Source: Streptomyces achromogenes (GTDB taxonomy: Bacteria > Actinomycetota > Actinomycetes > Streptomycetales > Streptomycetaceae). From it: 64,000 nucleotides of DNA. The stretch spans positions 620,001 through 684,000 of the forward strand of contig NZ_JAUSYH010000001.1 of assembly GCF_030816715.1 (NCBI RefSeq), written 5' to 3'. A program made the translations under genes and the position numbers. The notes beneath the pieces were generated by a model. That model searched no databases. It saw only the letters and a list, made by a program, of their open reading frames with translations, and was not told where the DNA came from. This document shows, one piece after another, positions 8,240 through 18,089 of the stretch. Position 1 is the stretch's first letter; every line of letters starts with the position of its first letter.

Positions 8240-10639
8240 TCAGCCGGTGGTGACGGCGGTGTCGTCCACCACGAAGCTGGTCTGCAGCGAGGAGTCCTCG
8301 ACGCCGGAGAACTTCAGCGTCACGGTGGAGCCCGCGAAGGACCCGAGGCTGAGCGACTTCTGCACGTACCCGGAGGCCGCGTTGAGGTTGGAGTACGTGG
8401 CCAGCGTGGTGGACCCGGCGGTGACCGTCAGCTTGTCGTACTGGGTGCTGGTGTTGGTCTCGGCCGTGTCGACGTGCAGGTAGAAGGTGAAGGTGGTGTT
8501 GGTGCAGCCGCTCGGGATCGTCACCGACTGCGAGAGCGTGTCGGTGTGGGTCGAGCCGTAACCGTCGAGCCAGGCCTTGTAGGAACCCGTGCGGGCCGCC
8601 TGGCTGCTGGAGTTGGTGATGACACCGCTGGACGCCGTCCACGTGGTGTTGCCCGACTCGAAGCCCGTGTTGCCCAGCAGTTGCGTGGCGGTGCAGCCGC
8701 CGCCCGTGGCGCTGACCGTCCAGGTGAAGGACGCGGTGCCGGTGGCGCCGGTCGCGTCGGTCACCGTGACGGTGGTGCTCGAGGAACCGGCCGTGGTCGG
8801 CGTGCCGGAGATCAGACCGGTCGAGCTGTTGATCGACAGGCCGGCCGGCAACCCGGTCGCCGCGTACGTCAGGGAGCCGCTGTTGGTGCTGCTCGCCGAG
8901 ATCTGCAGGCTCACCGCGGTGCCGACCGTGGCGGTCCGGCTGCCCGGGTTGGTGACCGTGACGCCCGTCGACGGGACCGTGATGTGGCTGCCGACGTTGA
9001 TGCCGGCGAACGCGTTGCCCACCCCGGCGTACTGGGTGGAGCTCGAACCGTACAGCGCCGCGGCCGCGTTGAGGGCGGCGGTGCGGGCGCCCGCGTAGTT
9101 GGTGCTGGACGTCATGTACGCCGTCAGCGCCTTGTACCAGATCTGCAGTGCGGCGGTCCGGCCGATGCCCGCGACGGCGACACCGTCGGAGGTCGGGCTG
9201 TTGTAGGTCACGCCGTTGATCGTCTTGCTGCCGCTGCCCTCGGAGAGCAGGTAGAACATGTGGTTCGCCGGACCCGACGAGTAGTGCACGTCGAGGTTGC
9301 CGACACCGGAGTACCAGCTGTCGGCGGAGCCGCCGTCCTTGCTGGGCTTGTCCATGTACCGCAGCGGCGTGCCGTCGCCGTTGATGTCGATCTTCTCGCC
9401 GATGAGGTAGTCGCCCACGTCGGAGGAGTTGCTGGCGTAGAACTCGACGCCGGTGCCGAAGATGTCGGAGGTGGCCTCGTTGAGGCCGCCGGGCTCGCCG
9501 GAGTAGTTCAGTCCGGCCGTGTTCGAGGTGACGCCGTGGCTCATCTCGTGGCCGGCCACGTCCAGCGAGGTCAGCGCGTGGGTGCTGCCGGAACCGTCGC
9601 CGTACGTCATGCAGAAGCAGTCGTCGTCCCAGAAGGCGTTGACGTACGCCGTGCTGTAGTGGACGCGGGAGTAGGCGGCGACGCCGTCGTTCTTGATGCC
9701 GCTGCGCCCGAAGGTGTTCTTGTAGAAGTCCCAGGTCACCTGGGCGCCGTAGTGGGCGTCGACGCCGGCGGTCTGTGTGTTGGAGCCGGAGCCGGTGCCC
9801 CAGGTGTCGTCGGCGTCCGTCATCAACGTGCCGGTGCCGGAGGTGCCGTTGTTGAGGCTGTACGTCTTGTGCGTGCCGCGCGTGGTGTCGTTCAGCTGGT
9901 ACGTCGAGCCGGACAGCGTGGTGCCGATGGAGACCGTGCCGCTGTACTGGCTGTTGCCGGTGCCGGTCTCGACGCCCTCGAACTGGGCGAGCTTCGCGCC
10001 GGTGGCGGCGTCGGTGACGACGTGCAGCTTGCTCGGGGTGCCGTCGTCCTGCAGGCCGCTGACCACGGTCTCCCAGGCGAGCTTCGGCGTGCCCTCCGCG
10101 GCCCAGACCACCTTGCGGGCGCTCTGTGCCGCCGGGGCCTTCGCGTCGAGCGCCTTGGCGGCCGTCAGGGCCTTGGCCTGCGCGGCGGCCTTGCTGTACG
10201 TCGCGGTCGTGGAGCCGACGGATACGGTACGGCGGTTGTTGTTGAAGGTCGTGCTCACGGTGCCGACGGCGAGCGAGGCCGGGGGCGTGTGCACGACGAG
10301 GTCGCCGCCGAGGACGGGCAGACCGGCGAAGGTGCGCTCGTAACGCGTGTGCACGGTGCCGTCGTTGTCCTTGACGACGTCCTTGACGACCAGTTTCTCC
10401 TGGGCGCCGAGACCGAGGGTCTCGGCGGTCTGCGTCGTCCTCGCCTCGGCGCCCCTGATCAGCGTGGCGCGCTGGGCGGGCGTCAGGTCGGCCGGCAGGG
10501 CGCCGGTGCGCACGGGACTGGGGTGGGGGGCTGCGGGCTTCGCGGCTGCCGGGACCGTCGAGACGCCGACGGCCAGGAGGGCGGCGGTGGAGAGCAGGGC
10601 CGCTCCGACCGCGGTCCGCTTGCGGGGGTTGGGTCTCAC
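8240..10639 (-). CDS. secreted M4-family (thermolysin-like) zinc metalloprotease
   Basis: A 799-residue preproprotein. It has a signal peptide (residues 1-33, TVPAAA), an FTP/PepSY-type propeptide to about residue 220, and an M4 catalytic domain. The zinc site is HEMSH (His364, His368), with the third ligand Glu388 in GGLNEATSD exactly 20 residues later, as in thermolysin. The proton-donor His loop is VHYSSGPANHMF. A putative Ig-like domain (about 530-630) and a C-terminal beta-sandwich or carbohydrate-binding-like domain (about 640-799) follow. It likely degrades extracellular protein. GTG 10639 is preceded by AGGAG. It is convergent with the glucanase gene. Confidence 0.92.
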   Translation of the reverse strand: MRPNPRKRTAVGAALLSTAALLAVGVSTVPAAAKPAAPHPSPVRTGALPADLTPAQRATLIRGAEARTTQTAETLGLGAQEKLVVKDVVKDNDGTVHTRYERTFAGLPVLGGDLVVHTPPASLAVGTVSTTFNNNRRTVSVGSTTATYSKAAAQAKALTAAKALDAKAPAAQSARKVVWAAEGTPKLAWETVVSGLQDDGTPSKLHVVTDAATGAKLAQFEGVETGTGNSQYSGTVSIGTTLSGSTYQLNDTTRGTHKTYSLNNGTSGTGTLMTDADDTWGTGSGSNTQTAGVDAHYGAQVTWDFYKNTFGRSGIKNDGVAAYSRVHYSTAYVNAFWDDDCFCMTYGDGSGSTHALTSLDVAGHEMSHGVTSNTAGLNYSGEPGGLNEATSDIFGTGVEFYASNSSDVGDYLIGEKIDINGDGTPLRYMDKPSKDGGSADSWYSGVGNLDVHYSSGPANHMFYLLSEGSGSKTINGVTYNSPTSDGVAVAGIGRTAALQIWYKALTAYMTSSTNYAGARTAALNAAAALYGSSSTQYAGVGNAFAGINVGSHITVPSTGVTVTNPGSRTATVGTAVSLQISASSTNSGSLTYAATGLPAGLSINSSTGLISGTPTTAGSSSTTVTVTDATGATGTASFTWTVSATGGGCTATQLLGNTGFESGNTTWTASSGVITNSSSQAARTGSYKAWLDGYGSTHTDTLSQSVTIPSGCTNTTFTFYLHVDTAETNTSTQYDKLTVTAGSTTLATYSNLNAASGYVQKSLSLGSFAGSTVTLKFSGVEDSSLQTSFVVDDTAVTTG

Positions 10640-11056
10640 TCGTTCTCCTACTGCGGCGGCCGTGGGGAACGGCCGGTGACAGACCGGACAGACGGGTGTG
10701 CTGTCCGGGACGAACCGAGCTGAGCTGTGCGGGACCGTGCACCGATGAAGGCGAAGTGCCGCTGGTGTGCGGCGGTTGGCCAGGAGAATGACAGTCTTGT
10801 CGGTGGCATGTCATCCACAACGGGACGCTTCGAGGGTTAACCCTCGATACCCGAGCCCCGCAGGGCGTCGCGGCCCCGAAAACTGTGAACGACCTGTGCG
10901 TTCGCCGGGAAGACGCGTCCACACTCGGGGCCACGGCGGCGCGGCGGCCGTGCGGGCGGCGTGTTCGTCGCGGGCTGCCGTGGCGCCCGCCGAGGACGAC
11001 GTCGTCGCCGGTGGCCCGACTGCCGCCCCGCGGTGGGTGATTGCTACGGTGCACCC
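10640..11056. other. 417-bp divergent intergenic region with palindromes
   Basis: This separates the minus-strand protease gene from the plus-strand phosphoesterase gene. I see no convincing coding frame. It holds an ATGACA/TGTCAT inverted repeat (10788-10793 and 10809-10814) and the perfect palindrome described separately. Both lie where the protease promoter is expected. No certain -35/-10 pair was identified. Confidence 0.6.
10831..10846. promoter_or_regulatory. 16-bp perfect palindrome upstream of the metalloprotease gene
   Basis: CGAGGGTTAACCCTCG is a perfect palindrome with an AT core in a very GC-rich setting, about 190 bp upstream of the protease start. It looks like a dimeric regulator site; the cognate protein is unknown. 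Confidence 0.5.
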
Positions 11057-12562
11057 GTGTCTGACTCCTCACGCGATACCGCCGAAGGCGCCGGCTGGGG
11101 CGGCGCCGACCGAGGCGCGTACCGGCAGCTCATGCCGGGCCGGGTCGAGAAGATCTCGTGGCTGAACCCCCGGCTCCTGTGGGCCGCCCGCAACGGGGTC
11201 CTCGCCTCCTGGTTCGGCGATCCCACGGGCCGCACCCGAAGCCGTCTGGTGTCGCAGCGCACGGCGGCCGGCGCACCCGCCGACAAGGTGATCCGGCGCG
11301 CGGACCCGGACCGTTTCTCCTTCATGGTCATCGGCGACACGGGTGAGGGCGACGATCCCCAGTACGCCGTGGTGCCGGGCTTTCTGAGGGTCAGTCAGGG
11401 AACCGCCTTCGCCGTCCTGGCCAGTGACGTCATCTACCCGGTCGGCAGCGCCGACGACTACGGCCCCAAGTTCTTCCGCCCGTACCGCGACTACCCGGCC
11501 CCCATTTACGCGATACCGGGCAACCACGACTGGTACGAGGACCTCGGCGCGTTCATGCGGGTCTTCTGCGGCGACGCCCCGGCCCTGCCCGCCGAGCCCG
11601 CCGCACGTCCGCTGACCCGCGCGTGGCTGCGCTCCCTGCTGTGGCACCGGCCGCGCCCGCACGACGGCCGGCGGCTCGACGAGGCCCGGGCCCTGCGGTC
11701 CGGGGCGGACCGGCAGGCCGTGCAGCCCGGGCCGTACTGGGCGATCGACGCGGGTCCCGTGCGGATCATAGGCATCGACACCGGGCTCCTCGGCGTCCTC
11801 GACGCCGAACAGGGCGCGTGGCTGCGCGAGGTGTCCCGGGGTCCGCGGCCGAAGATCCTCGTCACGGGTTCGCCCCTGTACGTCGACGGCGAGCACCACC
11901 CGTGCCCCGTCGAAGGGGGCGGCACCGTCGACGACATCGTGAGCGCGCCCGAGCACCACTACGTCGCCGCGATAGGCGGCGACATCCACAACTACCAGCG
12001 CTACCCGGTGCGTCTGGCGGACGGCCGGACCCTGCAGTACGTCGTCGCCGGCGGCGGGGGCGCCTTCATGCACGCCACGCATACCATCCCGCGGGTGTCC
12101 GTCGCCGGCGTCACCGAACAGGACTTCCGCTGCTATCCGCTGCGCGGCGACTCCCTGGCCTTCTACAGCAGGCTCTACGGACGGCGGCTGCGGCTGCGGC
12201 GCTTCTTCGCCCTCACCGAGGAGGAGGCGCAGGCCGTCGTCGCCGAACGCCTGGGCATCCCGCCGACGCGCACGCCGGGTCCGCAGGTCCGGGTGACGCC
12301 CCGCATGCGGCTGCTGGCCGGCCTGCTGGGGACGGGGAGCCGCCCGGAACGCCGCAAGCGGTTCCGGCTGCCGGTGCGCAAGATCTACACGCAGTTGTTC
12401 TCGCCGGGCTCGGTGACGTACAGCCCGCCGTTCTTCAAGTGCTTCCTGCGGCTGGACGTCACACCGGAGTCGGTGCGGCTGCGCTGCTTCGCGGCCACCG
12501 GCAATCTCGCCCAGGAACTCAACCCGCCGGTCGAGGACGAGGTCACCATCGCGCTGGGCTGA
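11057..12562 (+). CDS. calcineurin-like metallophosphoesterase
   Basis: A roughly 501-residue protein with the metallophosphoesterase signature blocks in order: GDTGEGDD (near residue 95), a degenerate SDVIYPVG block in the GDxxY position, GNHDW, and GGDIHNYQ (metal-binding GHxH-like block). It has no signal peptide or membrane segment, so it is predicted cytoplasmic. The substrate cannot be inferred. The C-terminal ~130 residues are not recognised. GTG 11057 is taken as the start, but no strong ribosome site is visible. ATG 11131 (MPGRVEK) is a possible alternative. Confidence 0.8.
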   Translation: MSDSSRDTAEGAGWGGADRGAYRQLMPGRVEKISWLNPRLLWAARNGVLASWFGDPTGRTRSRLVSQRTAAGAPADKVIRRADPDRFSFMVIGDTGEGDDPQYAVVPGFLRVSQGTAFAVLASDVIYPVGSADDYGPKFFRPYRDYPAPIYAIPGNHDWYEDLGAFMRVFCGDAPALPAEPAARPLTRAWLRSLLWHRPRPHDGRRLDEARALRSGADRQAVQPGPYWAIDAGPVRIIGIDTGLLGVLDAEQGAWLREVSRGPRPKILVTGSPLYVDGEHHPCPVEGGGTVDDIVSAPEHHYVAAIGGDIHNYQRYPVRLADGRTLQYVVAGGGGAFMHATHTIPRVSVAGVTEQDFRCYPLRGDSLAFYSRLYGRRLRLRRFFALTEEEAQAVVAERLGIPPTRTPGPQVRVTPRMRLLAGLLGTGSRPERRKRFRLPVRKIYTQLFSPGSVTYSPPFFKCFLRLDVTPESVRLRCFAATGNLAQELNPPVEDEVTIALG

Positions 12563-12632
12563 GGCCGCCTGCCACAATCGGCGTACCACCGCTGAACGGC
12601 CGCGCACGCCGTCGGACCATGGAGGAGACCCC

Positions 12633-13667
12633 GTGTCGTCCACCTCTCGCCCCTTGCGCAAGCTGGGCTTCCTCACCATCGGGCTGTTCGACGGGGACGA
12701 CCCGGGCCGCGGCCACGAGACCACGCTCGAGATCATCGAGCTCGGCGAACGGCTCGGCTTCGACAGCGCGTGGGTGCGTCACCGGCACCTGCAGTACGGC
12801 ATCTCCTCCCCCGTCGCCGTCCTGGCCGCCGCCTCGCAGCGCACCCGGCGCATCGAGCTCGGCACCGCGGTCATCCCGTTGGGCTGGGAGAACCCGCTGC
12901 GCCTCGCGGAAGACCTGGCCACCGTCGACGTCCTCTCCGGGGGCCGGCTCAACCCGGGCGTGAGCGTCGGCCCGCCGATGCACTACGAACAGGTCAGGGA
13001 GGCCCTGTACCCGGACACCTCGGACACCGAGGACTTCGGCTACGAACGGGTGCGACGGCTGCTGGACTTCGTGCGCGGCGAGTCCGCCACCGACTTCAGC
13101 GGGGTCGAGGGCTTCGAGGTGTTCTCCGATGTGGTGCAGCCGCACTCCCCGGGCCTGGGCCGCCGGCTGTGGTACGGCGGCGGCAGCCTCGCTTCGGCGC
13201 GGTGGGCCGGGGAACACGGCATGAACTTCCTCACCAGCAGCGTGGTGAAGGCCGAAGGACCCGAGGACACACGGGACTTCGCCGAGATCCAGCTCTCCCA
13301 GGTGCGGGCCTTCCGGGCGGCCCACCCCGACGGTGCGGCGGCCCGTGTCTCGCAGGGACTCGTGGTCATCCCCACCGACTCCGCCTCCCCTCGACAGCGG
13401 GAGAAGTACGAGGAGTTCGCGGCGAAGCGGCTCCCCCGTACCACGTCGCCGCAGGGGCCGGCCCGGCTGCTGTTCGCGCCGGACCTGGTCGGCTCCTCGC
13501 AGGAGATCGCCGAACGCCTGCACGCGCACGCGGCGTTCCGCGAGATCGACGAGGTCGCCTTCGCCCTGCCGTTCACCTTCGGGCACGAGGACTACGTGCA
13601 GATCCTGACCGACATGGCGACGAAGCTCGGTCCGGCGCTCGGGTGGCGGCCCGGCGCCGGCGTCTGA
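12633..13667 (+). CDS. LLM class (luciferase-like) flavin-dependent oxidoreductase
   Basis: A 344-residue TIM-barrel flavoenzyme of the bacterial luciferase / F420-FMN superfamily. Landmarks are LGFLTIGLFDG at the first strand, FDSAWVRHRH, IELGTAVIPLGWENPLRLAEDLATVD, the YGGGSLASARWAGEHGMNFL phosphate-binding region, and a C-terminal EIAERLHAH segment. Members oxidise small organic compounds with FMNH2 or F420H2; no substrate is suggested by the neighbours. GGAGGAG at 12621-12627 fixes the GTG start. Convergent with the frameshifted dioxygenase gene, separated by only six bases. Confidence 0.85.
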   Translation: MSSTSRPLRKLGFLTIGLFDGDDPGRGHETTLEIIELGERLGFDSAWVRHRHLQYGISSPVAVLAAASQRTRRIELGTAVIPLGWENPLRLAEDLATVDVLSGGRLNPGVSVGPPMHYEQVREALYPDTSDTEDFGYERVRRLLDFVRGESATDFSGVEGFEVFSDVVQPHSPGLGRRLWYGGGSLASARWAGEHGMNFLTSSVVKAEGPEDTRDFAEIQLSQVRAFRAAHPDGAAARVSQGLVVIPTDSASPRQREKYEEFAAKRLPRTTSPQGPARLLFAPDLVGSSQEIAERLHAHAAFREIDEVAFALPFTFGHEDYVQILTDMATKLGPALGWRPGAGV

Positions 13668-13673
13668 ACAGCC

Positions 13674-14655
13674 TCACCAGCGGCCCGGCTCGGTTCCCGT
13701 CACCGCCTCCGACGGCCGGCCGTCCACCCCGACGGGGACCTCGCCGGTGAGCATCACCCGGTGCATGGTGCGCGGGAAGCCCAGATGCGCGGTGTCGCTC
13801 GGCGCGAGGTGGATGGTGGCGCGGTTGTCCCAGAAGGCCACGCTGCCCGGTTCCCACCGGAAACGGACCGTGTACTCGGGACGGGTCGCCTCCTCCAGCA
13901 GCATGTCCAGGATCGCCCTGCTCTCGGCGCGGGAGAGGTCGGTGATCTGCTCGAGGTAGTAGCCGTTGACGTACAGCACGCGCTCGCCCGTCTCGGGGTG
14001 GACCGCGGACCAGGGGGTGCACGGAGGCGACCTGGTGGTCGAGGAGATGGCGGACGTAGGCGTCGTCGCCGGAGCGGGGCTGGTAGCCGACGCCGAGCCG
14101 GTGCTCGGCGCGCAGCCCGGCCACGAACTCCCTTACCGGCGCGGAGAGTCCGGCATAGGCCGCCGCCAGGTTCGACCAGGTGGTGTCGCCGCCGTAGGGC
14201 GGCACGGTCTCCGCGCGCAGGATCGTCGCGGCCGGGGGGTCGATACGGGCGCCGTGGTCGCAGTGCCAGCCGCGCAGCAGGGTGTGCCGTCGACGGCGGA
14301 GCCACTCCTCGTGCTCCATGCCGAACCTGCCGCCCAGTTCGAGCCGGTCGGCGGTGGTCTCGATCTCCGGGAAGTCCGGCGGGGAGGCGCTGCCGCGCCG
14401 GCCCGGCACGACGGGTTCGCCGAACCGCCGGGCGAACGCGACATGCGCCGTGTGGTCGAGGCGCTGGCCGCGGAAGAACACCACCTTCCAGCGCAGCACC
14501 GCCGCCCGGATCACGGCGACCTGGGCGTCGTCGAGGTCTGCGGCCAGGTCGACGCCGTCGATCTCGGCGCCGATGTGCCCGGCGGCCGGTCGCACCCGCA
14601 CGCCGGCCGCACGCGCGGCACCGTCCCCCGTCCGGCCGTCGAAATCCGTCGTCAT
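13674..14655 (-). pseudogene. TauD/TfdA-family Fe(II)/2-oxoglutarate dioxygenase, frameshifted
   Basis: The N-terminal two thirds starts at ATG 14655 with GGAGCGG upstream. It holds the iron motif WHCDHG (HxD) and PPYGGDTTWSNLAAAYAGL. The C-terminal third, in another frame, begins VLYVNGYYLEQI and supplies the distal His (TMHRVML) and Arg. The join lies at the CC pair 14003-14004. Removing one base yields a continuous 326-residue dioxygenase reading HPLVRVHPETGERVLYVNG. TauD-type enzymes hydroxylate taurine, alkylsulfates or similar; the substrate here is unknown. As with the P450, one extra base suggests either recent inactivation or a base-call error. Confidence 0.85.
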
Positions 14656-14863
14656 GCCCGCTCCGCTCGTCGTCGGATACTCGCTCCGGGGAAGATCGTG
14701 ACAGTGAAACGACGCTGTGGCGACAGCGCCCCGGACCGGGGCGGGCGGCGGGAGGGGACGCCTGGGCGAGGTAGCGGCGGACCGGCTCCGGTTGATCGAC
14801 CCGGCCCCTGTCCAGGAGGCTGGTGGAGCACGCACGCACCACGTAGCGAGGGAAGGCTCCATC

Positions 14864-15694
14864 GTGACCGACATCCCGGAGTACACGCTCAACGACGGCA
14901 CGACACTCCCCGCCCTGGGTCTGGGCACCTGGCCGATGGACGACGCGGAGGCGACGCAGGCCGTGGCCGAGGCCCTGGAACTGGGCTACCGCCTCGTCGA
15001 CACGGCGACGAACTACCGCAACGAGACCGGCGTCGGCCGCGGGGTGGCCCGGGCCGGGGTGCCGCGCGAGGAGATCGTGGTGACGACCAAGCTGCCCGGC
15101 CGCCACCACGGTTACGAGGAGACCCTGGCCTCCTTCGAGGAGTCCCGCGGGCGGCTCGGGCTCGACTACGTGGACCTGTACCTGATCCACTGGCCGCTCC
15201 CCCGGGTCGACCGGTTCGTCGACTCCTGGCGGGCCATGATCAAGCTCCGCGACGACGGCCTGGTCCGGTCGATCGGCGTCTCCAACTTCACCGCCGCGCA
15301 CCTGGCGCGGCTGGAGAAGGAGACCGGGGTACTGCCGTCCGTCAACCAGATCGAGCTGCACCCGCTCTTCCCTCAGGACGAGCTGCGCGCCTTCCACGAG
15401 GCGAAGGGCGTCCGCACCGAGAGCTGGAGCCCGCTGGGCCGCGGCTCCGCGCTGCTGGCGGACCCGGCCGTCGTCTCGGTCGCCGGGACGCTGGGCGTGA
15501 CACCCGGCCAGGTCGTCCTGCGCTGGCATTTCCAGCTCGGCGCGATTCCCCTCCCGAAGTCCTCCAGCCCCGAGCGCCGGCGCGCCAATCTCGACGTCCT
15601 CGGCTTCGAGCTCAGCCCCGCGCAGATGGCGGCCGTGACGGGTCGGTCCCACCGGCGGCTCGGCGGCGACCCCGAGGTGCACGAGGAGTTCTGA
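14864..15694 (+). CDS. aldo/keto reductase
   Basis: A 276-residue NADPH-dependent (beta/alpha)8 reductase. The catalytic tetrad is complete: Asp46, Tyr51 (DTATNYRNE), Lys76 (VVTTKLPG) and His109 (YLIHWPLP). The cofactor-binding IPLPKSSSPERRRANL segment is near the C-terminus. It resembles 2,5-diketo-gluconate reductase-type AKR5 enzymes. It reduces aldehydes or ketones in the cytoplasm. GAGGGAAGG upstream supports the GTG start at 14864. Monocistronic, convergent with the phosphatase gene. Confidence 0.9.
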   Translation: MTDIPEYTLNDGTTLPALGLGTWPMDDAEATQAVAEALELGYRLVDTATNYRNETGVGRGVARAGVPREEIVVTTKLPGRHHGYEETLASFEESRGRLGLDYVDLYLIHWPLPRVDRFVDSWRAMIKLRDDGLVRSIGVSNFTAAHLARLEKETGVLPSVNQIELHPLFPQDELRAFHEAKGVRTESWSPLGRGSALLADPAVVSVAGTLGVTPGQVVLRWHFQLGAIPLPKSSSPERRRANLDVLGFELSPAQMAAVTGRSHRRLGGDPEVHEEF

Positions 15695-15710
15695 GCACCG
15701 GCCGGCCGCG

Positions 15711-18089
15711 TCACCCGGGCTCGAGCGACTGCTCCGCCCAGATGGTCTTGCCCCGGTCGGTCTGCCGGCTGCCCCAGCGCTGGGTGAGCTGCGCGACGAG
15801 CAGCAGGCCGCGTCCGCCCTCGTCGAAGGCGTGGGCGCGGCGCAGGTGGGGCGAGGTGGAGCTGCCGTCGGAGACCTCGCAGATGAGGCTGCGGTCGCGG
15901 ATCAGGCGGAGCCGGATGGGCGGCGTGCCGTAGCGGATGGCGTTGGTGACGAGCTCGCTGACCACGAGTTCGGTGACGAAGGCGGCCTCTTCCAGACCCC
16001 AGGCGGCCAGCTGTTCGGTGGCCGCCTGCCGGGTCTCTGCCACATGGGCGGGGTCGGGGACGACGTCCCAGGTCGCGACCCGGTCCGCACCGAGGGCGCG
16101 GGTGCGGGCGAGCAGGAGGGCCACGTCGTCGCCCGGCTCCTCCGGCAGGACCGCCTTGAGCACGCTGTCGCAGAGCGCGTCGAGCGAGGCGGTGGGCGCG
16201 GTCAGGGCGCTGCACAGTTCACCGGTGGCTCGGTCGACGTCACGGCCGCGGTCCTCGATCAGGCCGTCCGTGTAGAGGGCGACGACCGAGCCCTCGGGCA
16301 GTTCCAGCTCGACGGCCTCGAAAGGCAGGCCGCCCACGCCGAGCGGAGGACCGGGCGTCATACGCACCAGCTGCGCGCTGCCGTCGGGCAGCACGACGGC
16401 GGGCGCGGGGTGGCCCGCGGCGGCGACGGCGAGGCGGCGGCTGACGGGGTCGTACACGGCGTAGAGGCAGGTGGCGCCGAGTTCGGCGACGTCGTCGCCG
16501 CCGTCTTCGTCGTAGGCCGCCAGGTGGGTGACGAGGTCGTCGAGGTGCGTGAGCAGTTCGTCGGGCGGCAGGTCCACGTCGGCCAGGGTGCGCACGGCCA
16601 TGCAGAGCCGTCCCATGGTCGCCGAGGACGGGATGCCGTGTCCGACGACGTCCCCCACGACCAGGGCGACCCGGCTGCCGGACAGCGGGATGACGTCGAA
16701 CCAGTCGCCGCCGATGCCCGCCGTGGACCCGCTGGGCAGATAGCGGTGGGCCACCTCGACGGCGGCCTGGCCGGGCAGGCCGCGGGGCAGCAGGCTGTGC
16801 TGGAGGGCGAGGGCGGTGGTGCGCTCGCGGGCGAAGCGGCGGGCGTTGTCGATGCAGACCGCGGCCCGGCTGGCGAGTTCCTCGGCGAAGACGGCGTCGT
16901 CGTCCTCGTAGTCGTCGGGGTGCGCGATACGGACGCCGACCAGGACGCCCAGGGTCGTGCCGCGGGCCAGCAGGGGCACCGAGATCACCGAGTGGACGCC
17001 GCTGCGGAAGCGTCGGCCCTCGGGAGCGCGCGCGTTGCGTTCGACGAGCCAGTGCATGAAGTCGGGCTCGCCCGCCTGGATGCGCACGGCACGTCCCTCC
17101 CGCAGGGCGCGGGCGGGCGGGCTGAAGGGCGGATGGACGTCGGTCTCGCCGAGCCGGACGGCGGCCTCGGGGGTGCCCTCGTGGGCGGAGCCGTGGGCGA
17201 CCCGGCGCAGCACGACCTCGCCGGTCGGAACGGGTGGCGGCTCGTCGGCGCCCAGCACCCAGTCCAGGAGGTCGACGCTGACGAAGTCGGCGAACCGGGG
17301 GACGAGGAGCTCGACCACTTCCTCGGTGGTGCGGACCACGTCCAGGGTGGTCCCGATGGAGGCCGCGGCCTCGTTCAGCAGGGTCAGCCGCTGGCGGGCC
17401 AGGTACTGCTCGGTGCTGTCGAACGCGGCCAGAGCGACCGCCGTGACCGCGCCGGACGTGTCCTTCACGGGCCACATCTCGGTGGTCCAGGCGTGCTCGC
17501 GGTTGAGGGAGGGGGCCCCGGTGAAGCTCTCGTAGCGGATCGGGCGGCCGGTCTCGGCGACGTGGCGCAGGTGCCAGTTGAAGCCCCGGCTGTGCACGGC
17601 CTCCTCGACGGTGTCCGGGAAGTGGCGGCCGAGCAGGACGTCCTCGGAGACGCCCATGACCTTGCAGGCGACCTCGTTCAGCCTCAGATAGTGCTGCTGG
17701 GGGTCGAAGACGGACATCGACATGGAGGCCTGCTGGAAGGCCCGCCCGGCCAGCGTCGGCTCGGGGGCGGCGGGCCGCTGGGCGCTGAGGGTGTACCCGG
17801 TGCGCAGGCCGTCGGGGCCGAGCACCGGGCAGGCCGTGACGGTGAGGGTGACGGGGTGGCCGTCGCGGTGGCGCACGACGACCGGGCCGGTCCACTCACC
17901 GTCCGCGCGCCGCGGCAGCTCCTCGGCGAGCAGGTCGACCGCCGTCCGGCCCACGGCCTCCTCGGCCGGATGGCCCGTCAGCAGACGGGCACCCTCGCTC
18001 CAGGCCGTCACGATGCCGTCGGCATCGATGACCGCCGCAGCGACGACTTGCTCCATATCGTCCAGAATGGTCCCTTTGGCCCGGCGCAT
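15711..18089 (-). CDS. PAS-PAS-GAF-SpoIIE phosphatase with C-terminal RsbW-like ATPase
   Basis: A roughly 792-residue cytoplasmic regulator. Domains in order are a PAS (about 12-105), a second PAS (115-230), a GAF (245-410), and a PP2C/SpoIIE phosphatase (425-640) with the metal-binding GIGGDWFDVI and VVGDVVGHGI motifs. The last domain is a HATPase_c2 (655-785) with ELVVSELVTNAIRYG and DEGGRGLLLV. Such proteins both dephosphorylate STAS anti-anti-sigma factors and can rephosphorylate or bind sigma factors. The signal is presumably sensed by PAS/GAF. The start is uncertain: ATG 18089 is chosen, ATG 18056 is also possible, and neither has a clear ribosome site. Confidence 0.85.
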   Translation of the reverse strand: MRRAKGTILDDMEQVVAAAVIDADGIVTAWSEGARLLTGHPAEEAVGRTAVDLLAEELPRRADGEWTGPVVVRHRDGHPVTLTVTACPVLGPDGLRTGYTLSAQRPAAPEPTLAGRAFQQASMSMSVFDPQQHYLRLNEVACKVMGVSEDVLLGRHFPDTVEEAVHSRGFNWHLRHVAETGRPIRYESFTGAPSLNREHAWTTEMWPVKDTSGAVTAVALAAFDSTEQYLARQRLTLLNEAAASIGTTLDVVRTTEEVVELLVPRFADFVSVDLLDWVLGADEPPPVPTGEVVLRRVAHGSAHEGTPEAAVRLGETDVHPPFSPPARALREGRAVRIQAGEPDFMHWLVERNARAPEGRRFRSGVHSVISVPLLARGTTLGVLVGVRIAHPDDYEDDDAVFAEELASRAAVCIDNARRFARERTTALALQHSLLPRGLPGQAAVEVAHRYLPSGSTAGIGGDWFDVIPLSGSRVALVVGDVVGHGIPSSATMGRLCMAVRTLADVDLPPDELLTHLDDLVTHLAAYDEDGGDDVAELGATCLYAVYDPVSRRLAVAAAGHPAPAVVLPDGSAQLVRMTPGPPLGVGGLPFEAVELELPEGSVVALYTDGLIEDRGRDVDRATGELCSALTAPTASLDALCDSVLKAVLPEEPGDDVALLLARTRALGADRVATWDVVPDPAHVAETRQAATEQLAAWGLEEAAFVTELVVSELVTNAIRYGTPPIRLRLIRDRSLICEVSDGSSTSPHLRRAHAFDEGGRGLLLVAQLTQRWGSRQTDRGKTIWAEQSLEPG

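Noticed and set aside
6983..10723. Plus-strand frame of 1246 codons across the glucanase and antisense to the protease
   Set aside because: It crosses a strong terminator and two real genes. The peptide is compositionally biased without recognisable motifs.
8226..11072. Minus-strand frame of 948 codons overlapping the M4 protease in another frame
   Set aside because: Arg/His-rich shadow of the protease gene; no domain, signal peptide or start site of its own.
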